Origin: Flectonema sp. DT1601
Taxonomy: Eukaryota; Euglenozoa; Diplonemea; Diplonemida; Diplonemidae
Direction: 5' to 3'
Assembly (NCBI GenBank): GCA_964019425.1
Contig: OZ025833.1
Span: forward strand, 186,001 to 250,000
DNA: 64,000 nt
The translations under genes were made by a program, and so were the position numbers. The notes below the pieces were generated by a model. The model saw only the letters and a list, made by a program, of their open reading frames with translations, was not told the DNA's origin and ran no database searches. Below are positions 44,181 through 53,867 of the stretch, one piece after another; position 1 is the stretch's first letter, and every line of letters starts with the position of its first letter.

Positions 44181-44763
44181 TAAAAAGATAATAACATAAA
44201 AAAAAATCATATTCTGTCCCATGAATAAGGGGGAACAAAATAATTAAAAAAAAAAAATAATTTCAAAAAACTCACGGCAAAAACTGTAAGTTTTTTATAA
44301 AAAAAATACTTACAGCAATCGTTAACCACCTTAGATCGCACACGGAGTACGATGCATGCATCAGCGGGAAAGGCTAAGCCACATAATTTCATATTTTTTT
44401 AATGAAATGCTTTCATTAAAATCAGTTACGATAAAGAAAAGCAAAAGTTGTCAAGATAGCCTTTGGAATCTTGTCTCGATCACTGGAACAGAAATAGCTA
44501 CTACCCGCTGCTTTATGATACGTACTACTTTATGATGACGATAACGAAGTACATAAAATTGTACTGTTGGTTGTCACAGTAAGTCTACAAATAAAGGATT
44601 CCAAACCTGGTATCATTATCCAAATAAAGAAAATAAAGATAGAAAGAATTAAAAAACAGTAATCGATGTGGGTTATCTGGGTTCAGTAGTGGGTGTGAGG
44701 CTAGTGATTCCGATTGCAGCTAACTACATATTTCGTTCAGAATCGCAGGCTAAAAAACACCAC

Positions 44764-44794
<31 letters not shown>

Positions 44795-45196
44795 TCCACG
44801 CTCGTTGCGTTGGTCGTAGCGAAAAAAAGAAAAATAGAAGAAATCTGCTCAGTACCAACGGCAAACATGCTTTTCAAAAAAATCTTTTAATTTCAAAAAG
44901 GAAGCGGATTTGGGAAGAGAAATTGCACCCACACAAAGAACAAACTGTCCCTACTTACAGAAAACACTTTGCTCACGGAGCATGATATAACAATTAAAAA
45001 GAAAAAGAAGAGACCACAAAATAGAACAGAAAATAATAATACAAAACATTACAATAATCACATGCGAAAAAAAATAAATAAATAACTCTACCCTCTCCAA
45101 AACTACTCACATTCATGAGCAGTGCTGAGTAGATTACTTGTTCCTAAACACAATTATCACATCCCGTTAAGGGGCGGCAGGGGGGAATTTGATACT

Positions 45197-45296
45197 GCAT
45201 TCTTAAGCTCAAAAGGAACAACAATCTCTCGGACAATCTTGACTGTCAGTGGCAGCGTAGTAAACTATTGCAAATAATACCACTGGAGGCCACGCG
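45197..45296. repeat. Structured repeat family B, copy 2
   Basis: About 100 bp, colinear with 12069-12178. CAGTGG and CCACTG form a perfect 6 bp stem around GCGTAGTAAACTATTG. No (AAAT)n expansion here, so this copy is the more compact form. Confidence 0.7.
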
Positions 45297-45930
45297 AACA
45301 CACAGCTTGTGAGCATGTAATTTACTAACAACAGAAGAAGGGGGAGAAGAAAAAAAAAAAAAAAAAAAGAAAAAAAAACTGTTTTTTTTTGATTAGGTTT
45401 ATACGAATATAAATCTCTGTATTGTATCAAAAAAAGCTAAAACAATGGGGGAAAAAAAACCAGAGAGGGGGGGGGTTTTAGATATTAGTACTGAATAGGG
45501 GAACGGTATGTCTATTTAGTGATTATTGCATCACATCGAAATTCGGGAGTCGGAAAAAGCATCATTTTCTTTAAACCCCTTAACATTGCTAATCAATGTT
45601 ACGTAACAGTCAATGAAGACATATATTTATTCATGGAAACGGTCAACAGAGAAAGAAAAAAAAGACTAAAAATACTATACAGAATAAAAGCTAATTTATT
45701 TTGTTCGAATGGAACGAAAAAAAGAACAGCCAGGCAGAAAACTTTTGCTGTTTTTTTTTTTTTTTTTTTTTAATTATAATTTAATTATAAAAAAAAAAAC
45801 GTTAGACTAATTGCGTAGCATATTTTAAAATAGTTCTGCACAGCATTTCGCAACTGTTCGCTTCCTCAACTGGATGACCCTGTTTTGCTTGTACATTAAA
45901 CCACTTAGTTTCGCAAGCAATTTTATACAT

Positions 45931-48288
45931 TTATAGCATCACTCTAGGAGGTGGTGATGCTGATCTACTTATAATTCTGTGAGGCATTGGTATAGAACCC
46001 TGAGAATGAGTCGCTACAGACTTACGCCAACCAGATACTTCTTGCTGGAGTCTGTCGATGACTTCACCTTGCTTTAATATGATATCAATGGCAGCCTCCA
46101 TGTTTCGAGGAATTTTTTCATTTCTATCAACACCCGCATACAGTGAATGCTTGTGAAGTTCCTGTTTATAATGTTTTTTTTTTAAAAAATCAATTTCACA
46201 ACGATAGTGAATACAGAACAACTGATAAAAAGAACAAACCTCCACTTCAGTTTCTAATTCCACTATTCGAAGACGCTGAGAGGCAACAGTAGCCTCGAGT
46301 GGGTTAATATGCATTTTATCCATTACTTGTTGATGTTGTTGTTGATGTGTTCTATCAAGGTACGGTACTACTGACTGCAATACTGCTACTCTTTTCGGTT
46401 GCAAAGGAGAGGATCCAGCAGCACGAATACGTGAAGTAGCCTTTGGGATAGCCTTGTTCTTTGACGAGTGTCTACTTTCTGTGTTTGATTTTGTTGGATC
46501 GACAAATTTCTTGTTCTGCTCTTTCGTTACTTCAGTCTCTTCAGGTTTTGAAACACGCAGCGGATCAGCTGACTGAACAACACTCGTCGCATTTCTTTCT
46601 TCTTGAAATAATGATCGCTGAACATCACCTTTTTCATCTACTGACACACTGACAGCAGTAATACATGGGATCGTGGGATCACTACATATCGTTGCTTCAG
46701 GGGATGTGGGTGATGACGGCGCAGCAGGCGGAGAGGTCGATTTGCTCGATTTGAATGATCGCTTTCCGGATGTTTTCTTTTTAATAAGTTTGGTACGAAA
46801 AGATGAGGTTGTCGTGGGTATTGTGATAAGAGCTGTCTGTTCATCAAGTGATGTTTTTAGAACCCTTTCTGATGATTGGGGAGTGAACGGATCCCCTCCT
46901 TCAGTTTCAGATAAGTGAGTAGCTGAAACTGGAGGCTTCACCCCAGCTTCCAAGAGAATCTCAAGTGTTTTCCGACGCATTTGAATTCTATCTTGTTTGA
47001 TATTATCTTCTTCTTCTTCAGCACTATTTATTCCGATGGGTCGTCGCAAAGCATTGCTGGAATCGACGGCAAGGTCGGGGCGTACGTCTCGCAGTTCCAG
47101 CCTTTCGAGAGTTTGTCTTCGAGTCTTAATTCGATCGTTTTCTTCAGCACGATCCGCTTCGTCTTCACTGTCTAAAATATTATCATCTTCACTGGGTGAT
47201 TGGTCTTTACCGAATTTAAAACATTCAATTTGTTGATTATTGTTCTCACTTTGTTCCTCATCACCTGCTTGTTGTATATGTTCAAGAGCTTCGTCTGTTC
47301 GCCTTTTGTTGATAATCCTGTCTTGAGTGCTTCTGGCGTTCTCTTCATCTTCAGTATTCATTTCAGAAGTGTATCCTGGTTCTTGTGTTTCTTCTTTTAG
47401 TTCTTCAGGAGACTCAAGGACTTCTAATGTTCGTCTTCTTAGAGTGATTTTATCGTGTTCTTGGATTAGGGTTTCTTCTTCTTCACTGTTTAGTATCGCA
47501 TCGTCTGGTAATGATTTTATTGTTGTGTACGAATCTAATATGTCTTGTTCAGTACTCAGTAAATCATCTGGACTACCAATCATAAAATTAACCGATGGAC
47601 ACTTATCGAGGGTTGTGAATGAACCCTGACACGTAATGGGACTTTTCTTACCAAATGATGAAGCAGAACTCGCGAGACGATCACTCGCAGTCAATGACGG
47701 CTGCATTTTTTCTCCAGATCTGCTATTTGGTAGTTTCGTAGATGAAAAACTTCTTTGAGGACCTGAAGCAAACGACGGAGTTATTTTTTCACCTCTCAGT
47801 GAAGATCCCAAATCAGATGAACATGCAAAAGACGGAGATTGCTGATTACTTTTTGGCCGACGTTTATCTCTCAGAGAAGTATTCTTATTAGGAGCTGTGT
47901 GTGTTTGTTGTTCTTCAAAAGATCCGGGAAACGGTGATGACAATGTTCGCATTCGTCTTTCATTATGTTCTCTGTCTCTGATGACATATTTATTATCTTG
48001 TTCTTCACTGTCAAGAGCTGAGTCGGTTGAGATTGCCCTAATCTCGATGTCTTCTGCCTGTTCCAGAAGGTATTGGACAGGTTGTTTAAAACTCATGGTT
48101 CGTTGTCTCAGATCTATTCTGTCTTGTTCCATGTAAATCATTTCTTCTTCTTCACTATTCAGCATCTCATCATCAACTGAGAACGATGATATCTCACTGA
48201 CCTTATCTTCCTTCCCTCCTGATGAGAACACTGACGTTACCATTGCCCCGTACAGTTTTGAAGATAAGTCACTACCCCAATCAATCAT
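45931..48288 (-). CDS. Six-repeat acidic/DRI-RR-TL module protein with C-terminal coiled coil
   Basis: Exons 48288-46240 and 46161-45931 give 759 residues. The 78 nt intron (46239-46162, GTTTGT to AAACAG) is a multiple of three without stops, so it could also be read through. Splicing joins TEVE to ELHKH inside a coiled coil. Six copies of a module of about 25 residues occur near residues 43, 92, 265, 311, 371 and 421: an acidic NSEEEE or DSEDEA block, then DRIxxRRxTLExL, for example QDRIQMRRKTLEILLE and NDRIKTRRQTLERLE. A Ser/Thr/Pro-rich region (about 460-650) and a coiled coil (VVASQRLRIVELETEVE-type) follow, with a basic Ser/Pro tail. I do not know this module. RRxTL fits AGC-type kinase sites, suggesting a regulated scaffold. 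Confidence 0.7.
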   Translation of the reverse strand: MIDWGSDLSSKLYGAMVTSVFSSGGKEDKVSEISSFSVDDEMLNSEEEEMIYMEQDRIDLRQRTMSFKQPVQYLLEQAEDIEIRAISTDSALDSEEQDNKYVIRDREHNERRMRTLSSPFPGSFEEQQTHTAPNKNTSLRDKRRPKSNQQSPSFACSSDLGSSLRGEKITPSFASGPQRSFSSTKLPNSRSGEKMQPSLTASDRLASSASSFGKKSPITCQGSFTTLDKCPSVNFMIGSPDDLLSTEQDILDSYTTIKSLPDDAILNSEEEETLIQEHDKITLRRRTLEVLESPEELKEETQEPGYTSEMNTEDEENARSTQDRIINKRRTDEALEHIQQAGDEEQSENNNQQIECFKFGKDQSPSEDDNILDSEDEADRAEENDRIKTRRQTLERLELRDVRPDLAVDSSNALRRPIGINSAEEEEDNIKQDRIQMRRKTLEILLEAGVKPPVSATHLSETEGGDPFTPQSSERVLKTSLDEQTALITIPTTTSSFRTKLIKKKTSGKRSFKSSKSTSPPAAPSSPTSPEATICSDPTIPCITAVSVSVDEKGDVQRSLFQEERNATSVVQSADPLRVSKPEETEVTKEQNKKFVDPTKSNTESRHSSKNKAIPKATSRIRAAGSSPLQPKRVAVLQSVVPYLDRTHQQQHQQVMDKMHINPLEATVASQRLRIVELETEVEVCSFYQLFCIHYRCEIDFLKKKHYKQELHKHSLYAGVDRNEKIPRNMEAAIDIILKQGEVIDRLQQEVSGWRKSVATHSQGSIPMPHRIISRSASPPPRVML

Positions 48289-50766
48289 TTTTTTATTTTA
48301 TTTTATATTTTTTTTTTTTTTTTTTTTTTCAGAGTCTAGTTTGCTCCATACATCAATTTCCTAATAGTATGATAAAAAAATTGGATATGTGATTGTTAAC
48401 AACTAACACTTGTTCATAAGAGTTATCAATTTTTTTGCTGCAATGAGAGAGAATAATTAAGAAACTGTTTATAACAATAGAATTCAACTAAATTGAATAT
48501 AATGGTAATAGAAGTGAGTATTGTTTGTGAGAAAGAAAAAAAAATATTTTGGAAGGGAGGGGGGTGAATTTTTTTTTAATTATTTATTTATTTTTTTTTT
48601 TTTTTTTAATGAGGTCAAAACCTAGGGCGAATTATTGCAAAAAAAAAAAAATAAGAAAAAAAAAAAAAAAAAAAAAGACTTATTGTATGAATTAATTTAG
48701 CACGTATCATAATTACCCTATGTTTTTTTTTTTTTTTTTTTTTTTTTCTATTCATAGTTGCAGTGCCCCGATAAATCAGCCTATATGAAGACAAAAAAAC
48801 ACGGAAGTCTTGCTCTCCTGTTAATCATGGCGTACGGGATTTACATCATAGTACACACTCTTGATAAGTTAGCTTGGGTTCTTTAAAAGAGCCCCAGAGC
48901 CCATATTTTTTTTTATGCGCTACAACCATGTTAATTATTATTATTATTATTATTTTTTTTTTTTTTTGCTTCTTTCTTTTTTTAAATAGTTACGGGAGTA
49001 CGAGGGAGGGGAGGGGAATCTGATAGCCTTGTTTTTTTTTGTTTTTTTTTTCCCCTCCTCGGAAGATTCCAGTCTTTCATAATGTAAACAACAACATGAC
49101 CTAAATTCAAGCTGTTCGTTGTTTTATCTCCCACAGAACATTGATCAACCCGTCTCCAATCATGCTGTGCGATGCTACAACTAATTGAGACATGGGTGTA
49201 ATAATTATCTTCTTTTCATTCGTCAAATAATAAAAAAAAAAAAAAAAAAAAAAAAAGACAGCAACTTCCAAAATGAACCAAAAAAAAAAAAAGTATTCTG
49301 ACTGGCGCTAGACGCGTACCGATATAGTAGCGTGAGAAAGGGAACTGAATAAACTTTTTTTTTTTTTTTCAAAACAGGTTGCCGATCTGAATGGTTTTGT
49401 CAGATATTCGCACATTTGTTGCTTGCTATCGCTGCTTAATATACCTATCTACGTGTCACAAGAGGTTGGTATTCTTTTTTTTTTTTTTTTTACGGAGCTC
49501 AAAAAAAATAGTAAACTGAGAGCTGTGTTGGGAAGTTACGAAAAAAAGAAAAAAGAAGCAGAAAGAAAACCATTCAGATAAAGCATTATATTTTGTTGAT
49601 CGCAGACAGAAATACTGACGGCACAGGGAAATAATTAATATTCGACATAATAAATAAGCAGGCTCTTAATCTGAATAGTTTCTTCTCCGACTTCGTCAGT
49701 GCAAAAAAAAAAAAATAGACGCATGAAGGGAACGAAAAAAAAAAAAAAAAACGAAAAAAAAACCAACAAATAAAATTGAGAAATTGAGAAACAATTCTAT
49801 TTTTTTATTTTATTTTTAATTTTTTATTCCTTTTTTTTTGCGTTCACGAAGTATGATACACATTTTATAACTAAAAGAGACACTGCCTTCTAAACTTCAA
49901 CACACAGGACTCAAATTTCCTACTAAACCCTAATGTTTTCTTTTTGTCCAACCAACGCATAGCCACGCGAAACAAAGTCCGTATAAGTACATTCTTTGTA
50001 ACGGAAAAGGATGTTTTTTTTTTTTTTAAACAAAAATGTTTTCTATTTTTATTTTATTTTTCCAACAGCCAACACACCTCCAATGCCTGACACGGTGTGA
50101 TTCGGCAACTCCACTGTTTGCCCAACAGGAAGGGATAGGGTGAAAATGAGAAATCGGGGGCAGACAGTACGAAAAAAAATCAAATTGGGGAATGTTCAGT
50201 GAGACTGCTTTAAATATTGATAAGGAATGGAAGCTTGCACACAACACAGTTTTTAATCTCCCGCTCATATCACTCTTTTTTTTTATTTTATTTTTAGTTA
50301 TTTATTGTTCTAAAGTCGATTGACTTTGAATATCATAGATCATAGAGTGCCCCTTGATTTGCTTTTTTTTTTTTTTTTTTTTTCCCACATCAAAAAAAAA
50401 AAAAAAAAAAAAAAAATTGCATCAGAACACCAATATATACTCATGATCAAAAACAACAACAATGTGTGTTATTCTATTCCGCTGACAATATTCTAACTTT
50501 TTTTTTCATAGATCGAATTGTTATAATAAAATTGGTGAATTTAAGAAGGCTATAATACAATAATAACAATACATCCCTCCCCAGCTGGCAGACCGCGGTT
50601 TTCGTCTTAGCACCTGCTCATAATCAGTAAACAACTGAAGCAGCCGCCCTAGCAGTTTAGGATCAACCAGTGGGTGTAAGTAAGTCTGTGACTTCCTTTA
50701 TTTAATTTGTGTGGATGGATGCATCATCAAGAGACAGAAGCCGAAGGACCAACAAAAATAAAAAAC
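48289..50766. other. 2.5 kb gene-poor spacer with family A repeat
   Basis: Contains family A copy 4, dense A/T homopolymers (48652-48676, 48724-48747, 49230-49256, 50393-50416) and GC-containing islands such as GGCGCTAGACGCGTACCG near 49306. A frame at 50026-50268 has no acceptor or family and is not called. No gene supported. Confidence 0.55.
49570..49702 (+). repeat. Structured repeat family A, copy 4
   Basis: Begins CCATTCAGATAAAGC and ends CCGACTTCGTCAGTGC followed by poly(A). The central ACTGACG is exactly complementary to CGTCAGT at the 3' end, giving a possible pseudoknot with the terminal hairpin. The closest to a family consensus. Confidence 0.8.
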
Positions 50767-51292
50767 TCAGAAGTCGAAATCGTCATCCTTACTTGACGAT
50801 GTACTACCCCCTTGTTCTCCCTGTTTTTATTTTTTTGATTAAATGAAACAGTTTTTTTTTTTTAAACTTTCTTTGAATTCATTGTTAAGATTGATGATAA
50901 AACACAGACTTGGTTAACAGGACCGCCATCACGCATCATGTCTTTGTATGCTTGATCCCATTCATCATCTAGCTTATATTCCTATTTTATATTGAATTGT
51001 GATTGAAAGAAAGACATAGTCGGGGGTTTTAATATGATTAAAAGATAATTATCCATACCCCTTGCTTAGGCGCGTCTTCCCACATCTGCCTTTCAATGTC
51101 GGCGACGTTATCTGTTATTACTCTCTCCGAACGCTTTCCAGATGCGGCATCACCCGACCTATCAAAATTCATAGAGGCCGGGTCTGCTAGTAAGTCGTCG
51201 ATTGATAACGAAGTATAATCTGCCGCCTTCGACCTGTGCGCTGCGTGAAGATCTGATCGATTTGCGCGATGCTTTTCGGAGTTGCCAGACAT
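50767..51292 (-). CDS. Small acidic three-exon protein, function unknown
   Basis: Exons 51292-51059, 50981-50910 and 50820-50767 encode about 119 residues. Intron 1 (51058-50982, GTATGG to AATAG) joins PKQG to EYKLDDEW. Intron 2 (50909-50821, GTCTGT to AACAG) joins PVNQ to GEQGG. Both are phase 0. The product starts MSGNSEKHRANRSDLH, has a middle LSIDDLLADPASMNF, a helix DIERQMWEDAPKQGEYKLDD, then WDQAYKDMMRDG and ends in SSSKDDDFDF. WDxxY/F-like helices and a terminal acidic-aromatic motif resemble short linear interaction motifs for adaptor or import receptors. A likely 5' UTR intron (GTATGT near 51382, acceptor about 10 nt before the ATG) also occurs. Exon structure is consistent, function unknown. 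Confidence 0.65.
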
Positions 51293-51908
51293 AGGCGCGA
51301 CTCTGTTAGTTTTATTAGATTGTTTTCCTTCTAAAACTACATCACCATAACACTCAACAATACTATAAAGATAAAGACATACCGCCTATTCGCTTGAAGC
51401 TCATTGTTAAATACTGCGTGGAAATCGTCCCCCATCGAACTGCTGCTCTGTATTTTAAAAGACTACTTCCCCAAGAAAGGGGTTCTGCAACGCCTGTCTG
51501 CTGCTTGTTGCGTGTAGAGAGTTCCTAGAGAGGTGAAGTAATTGTGAGTTAAATGTCACTGTAGTATTCTTTTCTAATCACTTCGATATAAAGAGAATGG
51601 CAAATGTCTCACGATTTTTGTCTCAACCCTTAGGGAGGTGAAAAGAAGAAAAGTTCATAAGGAGGATACAAAACAGTTAATATTAGGGTCTAAACTAACG
51701 AAAACTTTAAACCACTCAAGAGGTGAAGAATGATGGCTTTTTTTAAGCTTTTTTTCGTTTTGTTTTTCCCCTTCTTCTTTCCTCCCACACAGTATCGTTT
51801 TTTTAAAGTTTTAAAAAAAAAAAAAAAAAAAAATACACGGCAAGAATTCATTTCAAAAAGACAACACGCTGGTATTATGTGGTCAGAAAAATGGTTTTTT
51901 TTCACTGA
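51293..51908. other. Intergenic, probable 5' leader exon of the small acidic gene
   Basis: Around 51303-51382 lies a candidate leader intron (GTATGT ... AACAG on the minus strand) ending about 10 nt before the ATG at 51292. The rest has A/T runs (51812-51832) and no further gene. Confidence 0.4.
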
Positions 51909-53195
51909 CTAAACGCTGGTTACTGATTTAATAACAGATTCGTATACACTGCATCCTTTAACAAATATATCTTGTGAGAGGTACTCATCGTGTTCGTGTA
52001 AGAGAATAGGATCAGAGGTAATTGGACTGAATCCGAAAGCAGGAATCTTTAGCGCTCTTAAGAAACGAGAGTCTGTAGCAGCTGGGAAGACTTCTTTCTC
52101 GAGATTGTAGCCACAGGTTTTAATTGCTTTATCAAAAGCTACCCAGTAAGGATTGTTTTCACTAAGTTCTGTTGTGTAGTGTTCTTCTAACTGAGGGTGT
52201 CTGTAGGCTTTGAAAGTGACTGATCCTTCTGGGGCGTTGTTTTCCTTTTCGGATTCACGACACCAGCGGGTGAACATTTCTTTAATTTCTAAGAACGGAG
52301 TAGAAACAGGAATTCTACAATCAAATCCCATCATTGCCTCTGTTGGGATTACATTTACGGCGTATGTTTTCCCTCCGTCTGTTGTTACTCCAGCCTTCAT
52401 GATGGTGAGGTTTACTGTCGTCACATCTCCGAGTTTCTTACACTTGGCATGTCCACAACCGTGAGTGTCATCTCCGTGAAGTTCAGCTTCCATTTTACGG
52501 CGGAATTCGAGAGCCTTGTTTGCCCAGGAGGTTAAACAATGCGTTGATGTACCTTCAATAAAACGAGAACCGTGACCAGTTGGACCACTTGCATTTACTT
52601 CAACTGCATAAGGAATCCTCTCTCCATAGAAAACAGTGAAAGTATCTTTTGCAGGATTGCAAAGACCTTCATCAAGAGCGCATTTCACATCAAGTTCAGC
52701 GAAGTCGCTAGTTGTGATGAAATGAGCCATTCCATCAGTACCACCAACTTCTTCATCAGGAACATAACTTAGATGAACTGGTTTAGTTGGTTTGTAACCA
52801 GATTCGATTAATCTCGAAACAGCTACTAAATATTGAATACAAACACATTTCATATCCTGGGCACCCCTTCCATATATTTTCCCGTCTTCTGTTAGGAGAC
52901 CTTCCCATGCTGGTTTTGTCCATTTCTCAGCTACTACGGGAACCACATCGTAGTGAGAGTTTAATAAAATGCTTCCCTTTCCAGTTTCAGTTCCTGCCCA
53001 AGTTGCTACGAGAATTGGTTTGCCAGCAGACCCTCCTTCTACTCGTTTTGTTGTTAGTCCAATCTCTTCGCAAATTTGTTTTAAAAAAGCAAAACATGCC
53101 TCGTTAGCTCCCGTCGTGGATCCATCTGCCGATGTTTTGAATCTCAGAATTTCTCTAAAAAGTTGCACCGCACGGGTGTCAGAAATCGCAACCAT
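51909..53195 (-). CDS. Aminoacylase-1 (ACY1), M20 metallopeptidase family
   Basis: Cytosolic zinc enzyme that hydrolyses N-acyl amino acids to free amino acids. The 428-residue protein shows the M20 metal site: NSHYDVVPV (first His and Asp region), YGRGAQDMKCV (bridging Asp), PDEEVGG (catalytic Glu and metal Glu), CALDEGL, and late LLHEHDEYL (final His). The dimerisation/lid domain (about 185-310) contains ASGPTGHGSRFIEG. Length matches the animal enzyme. The start MVAISDTRAV at 53195 was chosen because an acceptor (tattatcttatgttgtcag) lies just upstream, after an earlier in-frame ATG. It stands alone, with no linked amino-acid genes. Confidence 0.9.
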   Translation of the reverse strand: MVAISDTRAVQLFREILRFKTSADGSTTGANEACFAFLKQICEEIGLTTKRVEGGSAGKPILVATWAGTETGKGSILLNSHYDVVPVVAEKWTKPAWEGLLTEDGKIYGRGAQDMKCVCIQYLVAVSRLIESGYKPTKPVHLSYVPDEEVGGTDGMAHFITTSDFAELDVKCALDEGLCNPAKDTFTVFYGERIPYAVEVNASGPTGHGSRFIEGTSTHCLTSWANKALEFRRKMEAELHGDDTHGCGHAKCKKLGDVTTVNLTIMKAGVTTDGGKTYAVNVIPTEAMMGFDCRIPVSTPFLEIKEMFTRWCRESEKENNAPEGSVTFKAYRHPQLEEHYTTELSENNPYWVAFDKAIKTCGYNLEKEVFPAATDSRFLRALKIPAFGFSPITSDPILLHEHDEYLSQDIFVKGCSVYESVIKSVTSV

Positions 53196-53443
53196 TTTTT
53201 TTTTCTCTCCGAATAGTGCTGACAACATAAGATAATATAAAGTTACACACCTCCAAAATCCGATTTCGGTGTAATACTAAATACGAATAACAAATTATAA
53301 ATAATAAACTTCCTGAAAGTGAACAATACTCGAAGGAGACTTGTTGCCTCAAATCCAATCAAACAACTGAATAAGTTACATGTAGCGCATCTTATGAACG
53401 TGTCTCAGTAGTAGTACTGTTCCGGATGAGAAGCTGAAGTTTT

Positions 53444-53701
53444 TCACGATTTTTTCTTTTTATGCTGTCCGGGTAGTTGCAGTCTGGCAGCAGTGTTTGG
53501 TATGAGTTTGCTTTCAGGTGTCGCCAACCCACCAAAATCGTAAGTATCGTCACCCTTAACATCTGATCCAAAAAAATGTGAACCTCCCATCCCCTGAAAC
53601 AAATTTAACGCGCTACGGTGTAGAGAAGTATCGGTTTTATCCAGAACTTCTTCACTTCCATCATCATGGAAACCATGCATATGAGGCATATGACCAGTCA
53701 T
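53444..53701 (-). CDS. Small His/Gly-rich protein, function unknown
   Basis: An 85-residue protein: MTGHMPHMHGFHDDGSEEVL, then LNLFQGMGGSHFFGSDVKGDDTYDFGG and a basic end (QHKKKKS). The His-rich start could bind metal but this is speculative. The ATG lies about 40 nt after a poly-pyrimidine acceptor (tttttttacag), supporting a real gene. Low-complexity character and small size prevent family assignment. Confidence 0.5.
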   Translation of the reverse strand: MTGHMPHMHGFHDDGSEEVLDKTDTSLHRSALNLFQGMGGSHFFGSDVKGDDTYDFGGLATPESKLIPNTAARLQLPGQHKKKKS

Positions 53702-53867
53702 CGTGTAATAAAGCTTGTGGTAAGAATTAAAATTACTAATCTGTAAAAAAAAACCAGCGAACTCTCAAAAAAAAAAAAAAAAAAAACGATACATCAATTA
53801 ATTGGTATCACTTACGTCATTGACGTACTTCACAATTAATATATTCGTAACATCTATCAGAAGGTTG

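Larger units (their letters stand above)
42663..45930. other. 3.3 kb gene-poor spacer with family B and C repeats
   Basis: Contains family C copy 4 and family B copy 2, A/T homopolymers (42901-42918, 43776-43819, 44763-44790) and C runs near 43655. Weak open frames around 42870-43142 lack a splice acceptor, known domain or consistent frame and are not called. No protein gene is supported. Confidence 0.55.

Noticed and set aside
45197-45296. Family B as U4 or U2 snRNA
   Set aside because: Short matches (CAGTGGCAG, GTAGTA) lie in the wrong order and context. Stem layout does not reproduce either snRNA.
50026-50268. 80-residue minus-strand frame
   Set aside because: No acceptor, no family, composition like the surrounding spacer.
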